Assembly (NCBI RefSeq): GCF_000735435.1 | Contig: NZ_JMPP01000047.1 | Span: forward strand, 1-64,000 | Direction of reading: 5' to 3' | Length of the DNA stretch: 64,000 bases | Source: Klebsiella planticola ATCC 33531 | GTDB lineage: Bacteria > Pseudomonadota > Gammaproteobacteria > Enterobacterales > Enterobacteriaceae | Shown: piece after piece, positions 38,298 to 46,971 of the stretch | How the letters are laid out: every line of letters begins with the position of its first letter | Numbering within the stretch: the first letter of the stretch is position 1 | Translations under genes and position numbers: made by a program | Notes under the pieces: generated by a model | The model's input: only the letters and a program-made list of their open reading frames with translations | What the model was told of the DNA's origin: nothing | Database searches by the model: none

Positions 38298-38877
38298 AGC
38301 TGCTCCTGTTGTGCATTAACCTTGCTGAACTGTAGCGGCCAGATGCACAACCCGGTGAGCCCGATCCTGCCTGATGACTGCCTATTACTCTTGAGCCGTG
38401 AATATCCGTTCGCGGGAAGATATCGCCGGGCTTATCTCCTGCGACGATATGCAGGGACCTGGCTGAATAGCGCCGTTGGCGGGCGCGTATGGCGCTTCAC
38501 GCGCAATGTGGCCGGGAACATCGCAGGGAATAAGAGCGGGAGGAAAGGCGTTGGCCAAGTGGCTTTTTTTAACCCCACTCAATGGTAACGGGCGCTGTGA
38601 ACTCATTTGATCCTCCGCCTGAAAGGCATATGAAGTGAATGATTCACTCGCTCGAGAACCAGCCTGTCACCTCAGGCTCATCGTTTTCATTCCCTGCTCC
38701 GGATCAGGTCTATGAATTCCATTCATAGCGCCTATTTAATCAGCGTAATTATCTTTAACCGCATCTTCGTTAATCTGGGGATATCGGCTGAAGACACAAT
38801 ATGAAATACAGCAGGAAAGTAGCTACCGCTGATGAGAGTACCCCAGCCTGCGCGGCTGGGGCGTCATCGGAGGCTAA
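38298..38877. other. Gap without recognisable gene
   Basis: 580 bp between two minus-strand genes. The left part must contain the ADH promoter. An in-frame extension on the plus strand from the ADH shadow frame (to 38588) resembles nothing known. The right end holds the hairpin at 38841-38861. Confidence 0.4.
38841..38861 (-). terminator. Strong hairpin after exported hydrolase gene
   Basis: Perfect 8-bp stem CCCCAGCC / GGCTGGGG with a 5-base loop, 17 bp past the stop of the minus-strand hydrolase gene. No T run follows, so it may be a processing or pause hairpin rather than a classical intrinsic terminator. Confidence 0.45.
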
Positions 38878-39927
38878 CTAAATATGCTTATCGAAGAAGA
38901 CGTCTAATTTTTGCATTGCCTGGTCAACGTATTTAGGCACCCAATACGTTTCAATATGGGTAGCGCCATCGATCAGGAACAGTTCTTTATCCTTCGTACC
39001 GCTGGCTTTCGCAAACGCATCTTCAGTCATATAGAGCGTATCGGCTTTTGTACCGGCAATCATCAGCAGCGGTTTATTGATGAGATTGATATGGTCCGTT
39101 ACGTCAAAGCTCATCAAATCCAGAAGGCTGCTGGTGGTGTATTTAAACGTGGAGTTCGGGTGTGCGTGGGTTTTCCAGTAGTACTCGTAGCCCTGGCGAT
39201 ACAAGGCAAAAGGTAATTTAGCAATCTGTTCATCAGTCAGGTTGGCATCGCCGGAGTAAAGCACTTCGCCTCCGGCTGCTTCCTGAGCGCGAGCGTCAGA
39301 AGCCTGCTGAAGCCGCTGCTGGATAGTCTCCAGCTGTGAATCCTGCATACCGTTGCGGCGCACAAGACCTGAATTAAACATGCTGATAGTTGCAATCGAT
39401 TTGAACCGTTTGTCCGTCTCGGCGGCAACCAGTGAATACCCGCCGCCACCGCAAATGCCAAGCAGGCCAAGGCGGGAAGTATCAACCCCGGGATACTGGC
39501 TGATGTAATCCGCCATACCGTGGATATCCTCGATACGATTTGCCGGTTTATCCACGCTGCGAGGCATCCCACCGCTGGCGCCCTGATACGCGGCGTCGGC
39601 GGTAATCGTGATGTAGCCCTGCTCAGCGAGACGCTGGGCATACAACCCGGCGACCTGTTCTTTTACACCGCCATTAGGATGCGCGACTACCACGGCAGGG
39701 TATTTTTTGGCGGGATCGTAGTTAGCTGGCGTATAGACGTTGGCAGCAATCTGGATGCCGTGCAGATCGTATTTCACCGGATGAATATTGACCTTGCCTT
39801 TGACGTTCTCAGTAATGGCACCGTCATAGGCCAGTGTGAATGGATTTTTCTTGTAATCAGCCGCATTGACTGAGGTCACTCCGGCCATTGCCGTGAGTAG
39901 CATGGCACTGATAAGCGTGAATTTCAT
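38878..39927 (-). CDS. Exported alpha/beta hydrolase with Cys nucleophile (dienelactone-hydrolase-like)
   Basis: 349 residues with a Sec signal peptide (residues 1-22, VNA-AD). The nucleophile elbow is GICGGGGYS, giving Cys159 instead of Ser as in dienelactone hydrolases; VVVAHPNGGVKEQVAG carries the oxyanion region and DGATHIETYW a late His. Likely periplasmic; substrate unknown. It diverges from the Tat-type aldo/keto reductase gene, and the 249-bp gap carries the proposed response-regulator boxes, so it probably belongs to the same regulon. Confidence 0.85.
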   Translation of the reverse strand: MKFTLISAMLLTAMAGVTSVNAADYKKNPFTLAYDGAITENVKGKVNIHPVKYDLHGIQIAANVYTPANYDPAKKYPAVVVAHPNGGVKEQVAGLYAQRLAEQGYITITADAAYQGASGGMPRSVDKPANRIEDIHGMADYISQYPGVDTSRLGLLGICGGGGYSLVAAETDKRFKSIATISMFNSGLVRRNGMQDSQLETIQQRLQQASDARAQEAAGGEVLYSGDANLTDEQIAKLPFALYRQGYEYYWKTHAHPNSTFKYTTSSLLDLMSFDVTDHINLINKPLLMIAGTKADTLYMTEDAFAKASGTKDKELFLIDGATHIETYWVPKYVDQAMQKLDVFFDKHI

Positions 39928-40068
39928 GGTCTCTCCCGATGAGTGTCGGCCTGGTTATACAGGCTCGCGAAATTAAATATGCAGCCTCAGGTTAGGGAGA
40001 ACAGGCTGTCAGCTGCGTGACCGAGAAATAACATTTTTGTCAGGAAGCGGCCGGGATGGGGAAGTGTT

Positions 40069-40096
40069 CCTGACAGCGCTGTCAGGTAAGCGTCAG
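40069..40096 (+). promoter_or_regulatory. Proposed response-regulator box A, with palindrome
   Basis: An 18-bp perfect palindrome, CCTGACAGCGCTGTCAGG (40069-40086), overlaps TGTCAG-N5-CGTCAG (40080-40096). Further TGTCAG half-sites occur at 40006 and 40038. The box ends 80 bp before the aldo/keto reductase ATG, in the gap shared with the exported hydrolase. The 11-bp half-site period is that expected for OmpR-type regulators. Confidence 0.65.
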
Positions 40097-40176
40097 CTTT
40101 ATGTTGGCTAGCAAGGAGCAGAATGATCTCGCTTAAAGGAGATTCATGTTCAATTTTCTGAGAAACGGAGCGATCA

Positions 40177-41343
40177 ATGAAAAGCCAGAATGCCCCAACA
40201 ATGCCAGAGCGGCGCAAGCTATTAGTCGCCGGGGCGGGTATTGCCGCCGCCTCGCTGATACCCCACGTATCGGCGGCGAGCCAATCCTCTCAGGTCGATA
40301 CATCCAGACAAACCAGCCAACGCAATGCTGCTCCGGGTAAGCGTAAACTCGGGAAGCTGGAAGTTTCTGCCGTCGGTCTGGGCGTGCAGAACATGAGTCG
40401 CAAATACGACACGTCCGTTCCCTGGCGTCCCGAGATGATCAATGTTATCCACCGGGCATTTGATGAAGGTGTGACGTTCTTCGATGCCGCCGAAGCCTAC
40501 GGCCCGTTTGAAGTCGAAAAAATTCTCGGAGAAGGCGTCGCCCCGTTCAGGGACAAAATCGTTATCGCCACCAAGTTTGGCTGGAACATTGACCAGCAGA
40601 CGGGTAAGCGTCTGCCGGGCCTTAACAGCAGGCCGGAGCATATCAGGCAGGTCGTCGACAATATGCTCAAACGCCTGCGTACCGATCGCATCGACTTACT
40701 GTATCAACACCGTGTTGATCCGCAGATCCCGATCGAAGATGTCGCCGGTGTGGTGAAAGATTTAATGGTTCAAGGAAAAGTCCTGCACTGGGGTCTGTCT
40801 GAAATGGGTATCAACACGTTGAGACGCGCCCACGCAGCATTACCCGTGACCGCCGTACAAAGTGAATACTCCATGCTCTGGCGCGGCCCTGAGAAACAGG
40901 TGCTTCCGGTGTGTGAAGAGCTGGGCATTGGGTTCGTGCCATGGAGTCCACTCGGCGTGCAATTTTTAACCGGCTGGATTGATGAGAATACCCGGTTCGC
41001 TACCGGTGATTTCCGCGCGACAGAAACGCGCTTCTCGCCTGATAACCTGCCACACAACTTACCGCTGGTTGAACTACTGAAATCCTGGGCAATAAGAAAA
41101 AATGCCGCGCCGGGACAGATTGCGCTGGCATGGCTCCTGGCCCGTAAACCCTGGATAGTTCCCATCCCTGGCACCACCAATAAAGACCATCTGCGGCAAA
41201 ACACAGCGGCTAGCGGCGTGTCGCTGACCGCCACGGAGATGACCGAGCTCACTCGCTCACTGGATACCATCACTATCCAGGGTCAACGTCTGCCGGATGC
41301 CGTGCAGGTTTATTCAGATGTTGAAGCACCGTTGCAAAGTTAA
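40177..41343 (+). CDS. Aldo/keto reductase with Tat-type signal peptide
   Basis: 388 residues. The N-terminus PERRKLLVAGAGIAAASLIP ending near VSA-AS is a twin-arginine signal, so the enzyme should be exported folded, possibly with NADP(H) bound. The AKR barrel then shows GLGVQNMSRKY, FFDAAEAYGPFEVEKILGEG (Asp and catalytic Tyr), IATKFGW (Lys), DLLYQHRVD (His) and VPIPGTTNKDHLRQN (cofactor binding). GGAG lies 6 bp before the ATG. Its stop is 14 bp before the response regulator, so enzyme and regulator share an operon. The lack of free NADPH in the periplasm is the puzzle; Zymomonas GFOR, exported by Tat with tightly bound NADP, is a precedent. Confidence 0.88.
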   Translation: MKSQNAPTMPERRKLLVAGAGIAAASLIPHVSAASQSSQVDTSRQTSQRNAAPGKRKLGKLEVSAVGLGVQNMSRKYDTSVPWRPEMINVIHRAFDEGVTFFDAAEAYGPFEVEKILGEGVAPFRDKIVIATKFGWNIDQQTGKRLPGLNSRPEHIRQVVDNMLKRLRTDRIDLLYQHRVDPQIPIEDVAGVVKDLMVQGKVLHWGLSEMGINTLRRAHAALPVTAVQSEYSMLWRGPEKQVLPVCEELGIGFVPWSPLGVQFLTGWIDENTRFATGDFRATETRFSPDNLPHNLPLVELLKSWAIRKNAAPGQIALAWLLARKPWIVPIPGTTNKDHLRQNTAASGVSLTATEMTELTRSLDTITIQGQRLPDAVQVYSDVEAPLQS

Positions 41344-41357
41344 GAGGAAATCCCGTT

Positions 41358-42038
41358 ATGCGCCTGTTGTTAGTCGAAGATGAAGAAAAAACGTCAACCT
41401 ATCTCAACCGTGCGCTGGGTGAGTCCGGATTTACGGTCGATATCTCCGCCGATGGCGCGGAAGGCCTTCATTACGCGCTGGAGTTCGATTATGACGCCAT
41501 CATTCTTGATGTGATGCTGCCGGGGATGGATGGCTACCGGGTACTCGAGGGGGTGCGAGCCGTCAAACAGACGCCGGTGCTGATGCTCTCGGCACGGGGA
41601 TCGGTCGATGAACGGGTCAAAGGGCTTCGCCTTGGCGCTGATGATTATCTCCCGAAACCCTTTTCGCTTATTGAACTGGTGGCGCGTATTCAGGCCCTGG
41701 TGCGGCGCCGGGCTGTGGATGGCGCAGACATCACCCAGTTGCACATTCACGATCTACATCTCGACTTACTGGCTCGCCGGGTATTTCGCGCCGGAACGCG
41801 ACTGGAACTGACCGCGAAAGAGTTTTCCCTGTTGAGCCTTCTCTCCCGCCATCAGGGAGAAATTCTGTCAAAGATGATGATTGCTGAGCAGATATGGGAC
41901 ATGAATTTTGACAGCGATGCCAACGTGGTTGAAGTCGCCATTAAACGTCTGCGCGCCAAAGTGGATGCCCCGTTCGACATTAAGCTGCTTCATACCGTCC
42001 GTGGCATGGGGTACGTCCTTGAAGTCCGCGCTGAATAA
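41358..42038 (+). CDS. OmpR-family response regulator (CusR-like)
   Basis: 226 residues. Receiver domain: acidic pair EDEE at 7-10, phosphoacceptor Asp51 (AIILDVMLPGMDGY) and Lys100 (DDYLPKPF). The C-terminal winged HTH carries LTAKEFSLLSLLSRHQGEIL and NVVEVAIKRLRAK. GAGGAA precedes the ATG. It is followed immediately by its kinase gene. Its likely binding sites are the TGTCAG-N5-CGTCAG boxes at 40080, 43502 and 44965, making the AKR-RR-HK operon autoregulated. Confidence 0.93.
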   Translation: MRLLLVEDEEKTSTYLNRALGESGFTVDISADGAEGLHYALEFDYDAIILDVMLPGMDGYRVLEGVRAVKQTPVLMLSARGSVDERVKGLRLGADDYLPKPFSLIELVARIQALVRRRAVDGADITQLHIHDLHLDLLARRVFRAGTRLELTAKEFSLLSLLSRHQGEILSKMMIAEQIWDMNFDSDANVVEVAIKRLRAKVDAPFDIKLLHTVRGMGYVLEVRAE

Positions 42039-42053
42039 ATGAAGGGGATAAGC

Positions 42054-43523
42054 ATGCTTAAGCGCTCCATCTCAGTCCACCTGGCGCTGATGTTTGCCCT
42101 GTCCGCGCTGCTGATTGTTTCCGTTATCGGTATCCTGCTAAGAAGTTCCCTGCATGACTCTCTGCAAAAGCAGATGCACAATGAGCTGTTGTTCCGGGAA
42201 TCATTAATGAGTCCATGGATCACCGCCCGCACCTCGGCTGACGGCTGGTCGACGCTGGCCAGTAAATTTACTCTGTTAACCAATTCTGAAGGTGAGCGCG
42301 TTCGCTACTGGATAGTGAGCGATGACCCGCGCTTTAGTATAGGGGGAACGCCGCCGCTGGGAGTGCAGTGGTCCGTTTTACAAGAGGGGTTTAATCGCGT
42401 GCCCGGCGCATCGGAAGGCGCATGTTCACTGTTCCTGTTAGTCAAAACCATCCCCGCCAACGGTGAAAGGCCGGAGCTGCGCTACGTGGTTGCCATCGAC
42501 TCCACGCCGTATATGGGAACACTCAATGCGTTCACACGTACGCTGCTGATTATTGCCGCCCTGGGCGTACTGATTGTCGCGTTGCTGGGATACGTCGTTT
42601 CAAGGATTGGTCTGCGCCCGGTGGGGATGCTCAGTAAACAGGCACAACATCTCGCGCCGGTGGACCATGGCCAACGCCTGAATACCCGCGCATTGCCCGA
42701 AGAGCTACAGCAGTTAGCCTCATCTTTTAACGGCGTATTAGCGCGTCAGGAAGTCGCCTGGCGACAGCTTGAAAGCTTTAACGCCGATGTCGCCCATGAA
42801 CTCCGCACACCGCTGACGAACCTGATTGGTCAGACGCAACTGGGGCTCTCACGCCGACGCTCGCCTGATGAGCTGGAAGAGTTACTGGGTTCAAATCTCG
42901 AGGAGCTGGAGCGAATGACGTCTATCGTGAACGACATGCTGTTCCTGTCCCATGCCCATGCGGGTGAACATGCTTCCCAGCTTACGCAGGTGTCCCTGCG
43001 AGAAGAAACCCTGAAAACCGCGGAGTATGTTGAGCCCTCTTTTGCAGAAAAACAGCTTTCTCTGGATGTTGAGGGCGATGTCACCGCGCACATCGACCGG
43101 CGGCTGTTCCACCGCTCGCTGGCCAATTTACTGGAAAACAGCGCAAGACACTCACCCTCCACTAGCACGGTTACGGTGCGCCTAAGCGAAAAAAACAATC
43201 AAGCCTGTGTGGCAGTTTCTAACCCTGGCGATGCGATAGCACCAGAGCACTTACATCGGCTTTTTGAACGGTTTTATCGTGTCGACACCTCCCGGGCCAG
43301 GAGTGATACCCATCATGGGCTGGGCCTGTCGATCGTGCGTGCCGTTGCCATTATGCACCGGGGAGATGTCTTTGCCCGCAGTGAAGGTGGCATCAATACC
43401 TTTGGGCTGACGTTTGCTAAACAGCCTGACGCTATCCGAACAGAGGGACTGATTTCAGAGACAAAATCGGGACGCCAACGCGCTAAACCTGCTGACGAAA
43501 TTGTCAGAGAGCCGTCAGTCTGA
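42054..43523 (+). CDS. Sensor histidine kinase (heavy-metal-sensor type)
   Basis: Start at ATG 42054, after AAGGGG; another ATG at 42039 touches the response-regulator stop. 489 residues: TM1 (about 8-30), a periplasmic sensor region (about 31-158), TM2 (about 162-183), HAMP, the phosphoacceptor His about 248 in NADVAHELRTPL, and the HATPase domain with NLLENSARHS, DTHHGLGLSIV and GGINTFGL. The architecture is like CusS/IrlS kinases. The signal is unknown; because its regulon is periplasmic redox proteins, an envelope oxidant, electrophile or metal is likely. Confidence 0.9.
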   Translation: MLKRSISVHLALMFALSALLIVSVIGILLRSSLHDSLQKQMHNELLFRESLMSPWITARTSADGWSTLASKFTLLTNSEGERVRYWIVSDDPRFSIGGTPPLGVQWSVLQEGFNRVPGASEGACSLFLLVKTIPANGERPELRYVVAIDSTPYMGTLNAFTRTLLIIAALGVLIVALLGYVVSRIGLRPVGMLSKQAQHLAPVDHGQRLNTRALPEELQQLASSFNGVLARQEVAWRQLESFNADVAHELRTPLTNLIGQTQLGLSRRRSPDELEELLGSNLEELERMTSIVNDMLFLSHAHAGEHASQLTQVSLREETLKTAEYVEPSFAEKQLSLDVEGDVTAHIDRRLFHRSLANLLENSARHSPSTSTVTVRLSEKNNQACVAVSNPGDAIAPEHLHRLFERFYRVDTSRARSDTHHGLGLSIVRAVAIMHRGDVFARSEGGINTFGLTFAKQPDAIRTEGLISETKSGRQRAKPADEIVREPSV

Positions 43524-43529
43524 TGTCAG
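43502..43529 (+). promoter_or_regulatory. Proposed response-regulator box B (three half-sites)
   Basis: TGTCAG at 43502, CGTCAG at 43513 and TGTCAG at 43524: exactly 11 bp apart. The array overlaps the last codons of the kinase gene and ends 58 bp before the flavodoxin GTG start. It matches boxes A and C. Confidence 0.68.
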
Positions 43530-43587
43530 GCTACTTGCGCCAGAATCACCGCTCAGACTCACCACTGCTGATTGAAGGAAGGAAACA

Positions 43588-44244
43588 GTGAGAATAAACA
43601 AGTTATTTAGCGGGTTTCTGGCGATAATTGTCACGGGGCTTCTGGGACAGCCCGCGTTCGCAGCAGAGAATTCATCCGCTCAGTCCCGCACGCTGATTAT
43701 CTACTTTTCACAACCCGAGGAAATGAAACCTGATGCGGCGGATGGTTTTTCCGGGGCCAGCGTATTACAAAAAAATACCCCAGAGACCGGCAGCACGCAG
43801 TTTATTGCGCAGCTGGTTCAGAAACAGACTCACGGCGACCTGTTTCACCTTGAAACAACCAGCGCCTACCCTCGCCAACATGATGCGCTTTTACGCGTTG
43901 CCGAAAAGGAGCAGCAAACTCAAGCCAGGCCCGCGCTAAAAACGCCGCTCCCCGCTCTCAGCGATTACGACACCATTTACGTCGGCTATCCCATCTGGTG
44001 GTATACCATGCCAATGGTGATATATAGCCTTTTTGAGCAAAATGATTTTGCCGGTAAAACGGTCATCCCCTTTACCACCCATGGTGGCAGCCGGTTAGCC
44101 GACTCCCTACGAGAAATTGCCCGCATGCAGCCGCAGGCCAAATTAGTCACTCGCGCGCTCTCGATCTCGCGCAACGATATTTCAGATCCTGACGTACCCG
44201 CGCAAGTTGAGCAATGGGTAAAACAAGTCCAGCCGCAGCGTTAA
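43588..44244 (+). CDS. Exported flavodoxin-family protein (Sec signal)
   Basis: 218 residues starting with GTG, after GGAAGGAAACA. The signal peptide covers residues 1-25 (AFA-AE). The mature domain follows the Flavodoxin_4 pattern: TLIIYFSQPEEM at the FMN loop, an insert, GSTQFIAQLVQK, YDTIYVGYPIWWYTMPMVIY (residues about 129-148) and TVIPFTTHGGSRLADSLREI. Flavodoxins are normally cytoplasmic electron carriers, so export is unusual. The next gene, 9 bp away, encodes a cytochrome-like membrane protein that could supply electrons. Confidence 0.87.
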   Translation: MRINKLFSGFLAIIVTGLLGQPAFAAENSSAQSRTLIIYFSQPEEMKPDAADGFSGASVLQKNTPETGSTQFIAQLVQKQTHGDLFHLETTSAYPRQHDALLRVAEKEQQTQARPALKTPLPALSDYDTIYVGYPIWWYTMPMVIYSLFEQNDFAGKTVIPFTTHGGSRLADSLREIARMQPQAKLVTRALSISRNDISDPDVPAQVEQWVKQVQPQR

Positions 44245-44253
44245 GCCATCGAC

Positions 44254-44943
44254 ATGAAGAAAATTTATATTTTTCAGGTGATGCAGGATACGCTAATGAC
44301 GTTACTTCTGCTGGTGCTGATGGGGTTTCATCTTCAGGATGAAATCGTGCATGAATGGGCGGGGATTATTTTTTCACTGCTCATCATGTTGCATTTATAT
44401 CTTAACAGACATCGCTTGTGGTCATTGTCGGCGAAAATGCCTTTAACCATGCGGATAATTAACAGAGTCATTAATGCTGTGACATTCGCTGTTATCCTGA
44501 CCGCTATTGTCTCTGGCATGATGCTGTCCCGACATATCCTTCTGGACCTGCCGTTCCACAACCCGGCAAGCTGGGTCAGAAAAGTACACATGACGTCGGT
44601 CCACTGGGGAATGCTCATTCTGGCGCTGCATATCGGGTTGCACTGGAAAATGCTGGCAACCTTTTTCTGTCGGATCCTGAACATCGCCAACGACTCACGC
44701 TTTGCAAATGTCATTATGCCGGGGATTTTTTCGCTCATCGCACTACTGGGTTTATACTGGCTTCTGAATCTGAACTATCTCGACTATTTGTTGATGAAGG
44801 TTGATTTCTCCTTTTTCGATTACGACGAATCCCCCCTTCTGTTTTATTTACGCTATCTGGCTATTATTATTTTATTTTCATTAATGACACGCTTTTTGCT
44901 TTGGTGCCTTATTTTTAGACAGTACAAAGCGCTGTCACCATAA
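44254..44943 (+). CDS. DUF4405 / cytochrome b-like membrane protein
   Basis: 229 residues with about six TM segments. His residues at paired positions fit heme binding in this cytochrome b-like family: HEWAGIIFSLLIMLHLYLNR in the first half, and HMTSVHWGMLILALHIGLHW in the second. Inner membrane. It lies 9 bp after the exported flavodoxin gene, in the same operon; I infer that it passes electrons from the quinone pool or cytoplasm to periplasmic flavodoxin. The family is poorly characterised and heme has not been shown here. Confidence 0.75.
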   Translation: MKKIYIFQVMQDTLMTLLLLVLMGFHLQDEIVHEWAGIIFSLLIMLHLYLNRHRLWSLSAKMPLTMRIINRVINAVTFAVILTAIVSGMMLSRHILLDLPFHNPASWVRKVHMTSVHWGMLILALHIGLHWKMLATFFCRILNIANDSRFANVIMPGIFSLIALLGLYWLLNLNYLDYLLMKVDFSFFDYDESPLLFYLRYLAIIILFSLMTRFLLWCLIFRQYKALSP

Positions 44944-44964
44944 TTGGGGTTAAACTGACAGAAT

Positions 44965-44981
44965 TGTCAGGGGGTCGTCAG
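44965..44981 (+). promoter_or_regulatory. Proposed response-regulator box C
   Basis: TGTCAGGGGGTCGTCAG, the same TGTCAG-N5-CGTCAG arrangement as boxes A and B. CTGACA occurs just to the left, and CTGACGACATGTCAC to the right. The box ends 70 bp before the exported cupin ATG. Confidence 0.68.
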
Positions 44982-45051
44982 CCTGACGACATGTCACCCT
45001 TATTACAATCATTGCAGGCCATCCCCCTCATTGTAGATAAGGACGCTTTGC

Positions 45052-45531
45052 ATGATCGGACATTTACGTTACCTCGGGCTGTTACTGCCCCTCTTCACCT
45101 TTTCATCCTCGGCAGCGGAGCAAAATCCCGCTGTCCAAATCGCCCCCGCCGGAAGCCAGAATGCGGTGTATGGGCCAGCGGAGAATTTTACCGGTCGCGT
45201 CAGGGTTGATCCTCTTTTCAAACCTGATAACGAAATTAGCGTTTCCGGGGCTTATGTCACCTTTGAACCGGGAGCCCGCTCCGCCTGGCATACGCATCCG
45301 GCAGGTCAGCGGCTGATCGTGACCTCGGGTGTTGGGCTCACCCAACAAGCAGGTCAGCCGGTGCAGGTCATCCGCACGGGTGACGTTGTCTCTTGCCCGG
45401 CGGGCGTTAAACACTGGCACGGGGCTGCCCCTGGCAGTGCAATGACGCATCTGGCGATTACCGGGATTGTGGATGGCAAAAGCGTTAACTGGATGGAGAA
45501 AGTGACAGATGAACAATACCACGCCCATTAA
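45052..45531 (+). CDS. Exported cupin-domain protein
   Basis: 159 residues with a Sec signal (hydrophobic residues about 7-20, SSSA-AE). Single cupin: GARSAWHTHPAGQRLIVTSG supplies motif 1 (His, His, Gln/Glu) and GDVVSCPAGVKHWHGAAPGS motif 2 with two more His. Metal-binding; function unknown. AAGGA precedes the ATG. Its last 23 bp overlap the CMD-like gene. Cytoplasmic cupins of this sort often sit with CMD-like and flavodoxin genes; here the whole set is exported. Confidence 0.85.
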   Translation: MIGHLRYLGLLLPLFTFSSSAAEQNPAVQIAPAGSQNAVYGPAENFTGRVRVDPLFKPDNEISVSGAYVTFEPGARSAWHTHPAGQRLIVTSGVGLTQQAGQPVQVIRTGDVVSCPAGVKHWHGAAPGSAMTHLAITGIVDGKSVNWMEKVTDEQYHAH

Positions 45532-46270
45532 GACATTAACGGCAGCGCTACTGCTGACCTTTGGTTTTGGTCTCACGGCACATGCTGCGCCCGTCAATAA
45601 AGGAGCCTCAGAAATGAACCAGCCATCAACCGTTTCAGATACGCTGTCAGCTCGCCAGCAGGCCATCCCGTTGATCGCGGCATCGATGGCCAGTAGTCAG
45701 ATGGACAAGCTGAATGCGGCACTGAATCAGGGGCTTGACGCCGGGCTCACGATAAACGAAGCCAAAGAGATTCTCGCCCAGCTCTATGCCTACACCGGCT
45801 TCCCTCGTAGCCTGAATGCACTTAGCGAACTGATGAAGGTCGTCGAAGCACGCAAACAACGTGGCATCGAAGACGTTGAGGGTAAAGAGCCTGTCGCCCC
45901 CGTCCCCACCGGGGAGGAACTTCGCCGGGTCGGGACCGCGAACCAGACCAAAATCTCAGGCGCGCCCGTCCAGGGGCCGCTGTTTGATTTTGCGCCGGTC
46001 ATTAATCAGTTTCTGCAAACGCATCTGTTCGGCGACATTTTCGCCCGCGATAACCTCGACTGGCAGAGCCGCGAGCTGGCAACAGTTGGCGCATTAGCGG
46101 CCACGCCGGGCGTTGAAGCCCAGCTGCTATCGCATACGCGAGCCAGCATGCGGGTCGGCCTGACCGCCGCGCAGCTGCGCCAGCTGGCACAGGTTCTGCG
46201 TGAGCATGGCGAAAGTGATGCGGCTACGCGAGCGGAAAAGGCGCTGCAACAGGCGCTCGCAAACCATTAG
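45509..46270 (+). CDS. Exported carboxymuconolactone-decarboxylase-family protein
   Basis: 253 residues with a signal peptide (residues 1-26, AHA-AP). Two CMD-type helical repeats follow: GLTINEAKEILAQLYAYTGF with RSLNALSEL, and LDWQSRELATVGALAATPGV. The typical AhpD-like Cys pair is not seen, so it is probably not a thiol peroxidase partner. Oddly, an internal ATG at 45614 (MNQPSTVSDT) is preceded at 8 bp by a perfect AAAGGAG, better than the site of the first ATG. The gene may therefore give exported and cytoplasmic forms, or may have gained its signal peptide recently. Confidence 0.85.
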   Translation: MNNTTPIKTLTAALLLTFGFGLTAHAAPVNKGASEMNQPSTVSDTLSARQQAIPLIAASMASSQMDKLNAALNQGLDAGLTINEAKEILAQLYAYTGFPRSLNALSELMKVVEARKQRGIEDVEGKEPVAPVPTGEELRRVGTANQTKISGAPVQGPLFDFAPVINQFLQTHLFGDIFARDNLDWQSRELATVGALAATPGVEAQLLSHTRASMRVGLTAAQLRQLAQVLREHGESDAATRAEKALQQALANH

Positions 46271-46279
46271 GAGTTGGCT

Positions 46280-46864
46280 ATGGAGCATGATCCCCACCGC
46301 AGAATGTTAATCACCGCACTTGCCGGGCTGACGCTGGCGAACGTCTCCCTGGCATCGGCAGCCACCGGAAACGCGAACGTGCAGGGTAAAAGCCGTGTTC
46401 TGGTGGCGTACTTTTCCCGCAGCGGAAATACACGGGTGATTGCCGGCGTCATTCACCGCCACCTGAATACCGATCTGTTTGAAATTGAACCGGCTACGCC
46501 TTATCCGGAAGACTATTTCCAGACCGTGGAACAGGCGAAAAATGAGCGTGAGCGAGGCGTAAAACCCGCCTTAAAAAATCGCGTCGCAGATATCTCACGC
46601 TACGAGACCGTGTATTTAGGTTTTCCCATCTGGGGGACCAGCGTGCCGCCTGTAGTGCAGGCATTTCTCAGCAGCCATAACCTTGCGGGCAAATTACTGA
46701 TCCCCTTCATTACTCACGGCGGCTACGGTAAAGGAGACAGCGACGACATCCTTACCAGCCTGGCCCCAACAGCCCGTCGGGAAAAACCGCTGGTCATTGA
46801 ATGCGACCAGGAGCGAAGAACCACAGAAACGGTCAACAGCTGGTTAGAAACCCTACGCGGCTAA
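46280..46864 (+). CDS. Exported flavodoxin-family protein (Tat-type signal)
   Basis: Start at ATG 46280, 6 bp after TAGGAG; a TTG at 46274 is less likely. 194 residues. The N-terminus HRRMLITALAGLTLANVSLA followed by SAA is a twin-arginine-type signal. The flavodoxin core has VLVAYFSRSGNTRVIAG (FMN phosphate loop), YETVYLGFPIWGTSVPPVVQ and LLIPFITHGGYGKGDSDDI. Tat export fits a protein that must fold around FMN in the cytoplasm. It is third in the cupin-CMD-flavodoxin operon. Confidence 0.87.
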   Translation: MEHDPHRRMLITALAGLTLANVSLASAATGNANVQGKSRVLVAYFSRSGNTRVIAGVIHRHLNTDLFEIEPATPYPEDYFQTVEQAKNERERGVKPALKNRVADISRYETVYLGFPIWGTSVPPVVQAFLSSHNLAGKLLIPFITHGGYGKGDSDDILTSLAPTARREKPLVIECDQERRTTETVNSWLETLRG

Positions 46865-46865
46865 T

Positions 46866-46888
46866 CGTCCGCATTTATGAGTCGGACA
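46866..46888 (+). terminator. Possible hairpin after the Tat flavodoxin gene
   Basis: GTCCG / CGGAC pair (46867-46871 with 46883-46887) right after the stop codon. It may be a degenerate member of the dispersed repeat; there is no T run. Confidence 0.3.
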
Positions 46889-46971
46889 AATAGGGGCAAT
46901 CAAGGCTGCTAAATAATTCACTCCGGCCATTCAGATATGATTGAACGGCAAACATAACCGAGGATGTCATT

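Noticed and set aside
37974-38588. 204-codon plus-strand frame antisense to the ADH and running into the gap
   Set aside because: Mostly antisense of the ADH gene; the part past it resembles nothing and lacks a start.
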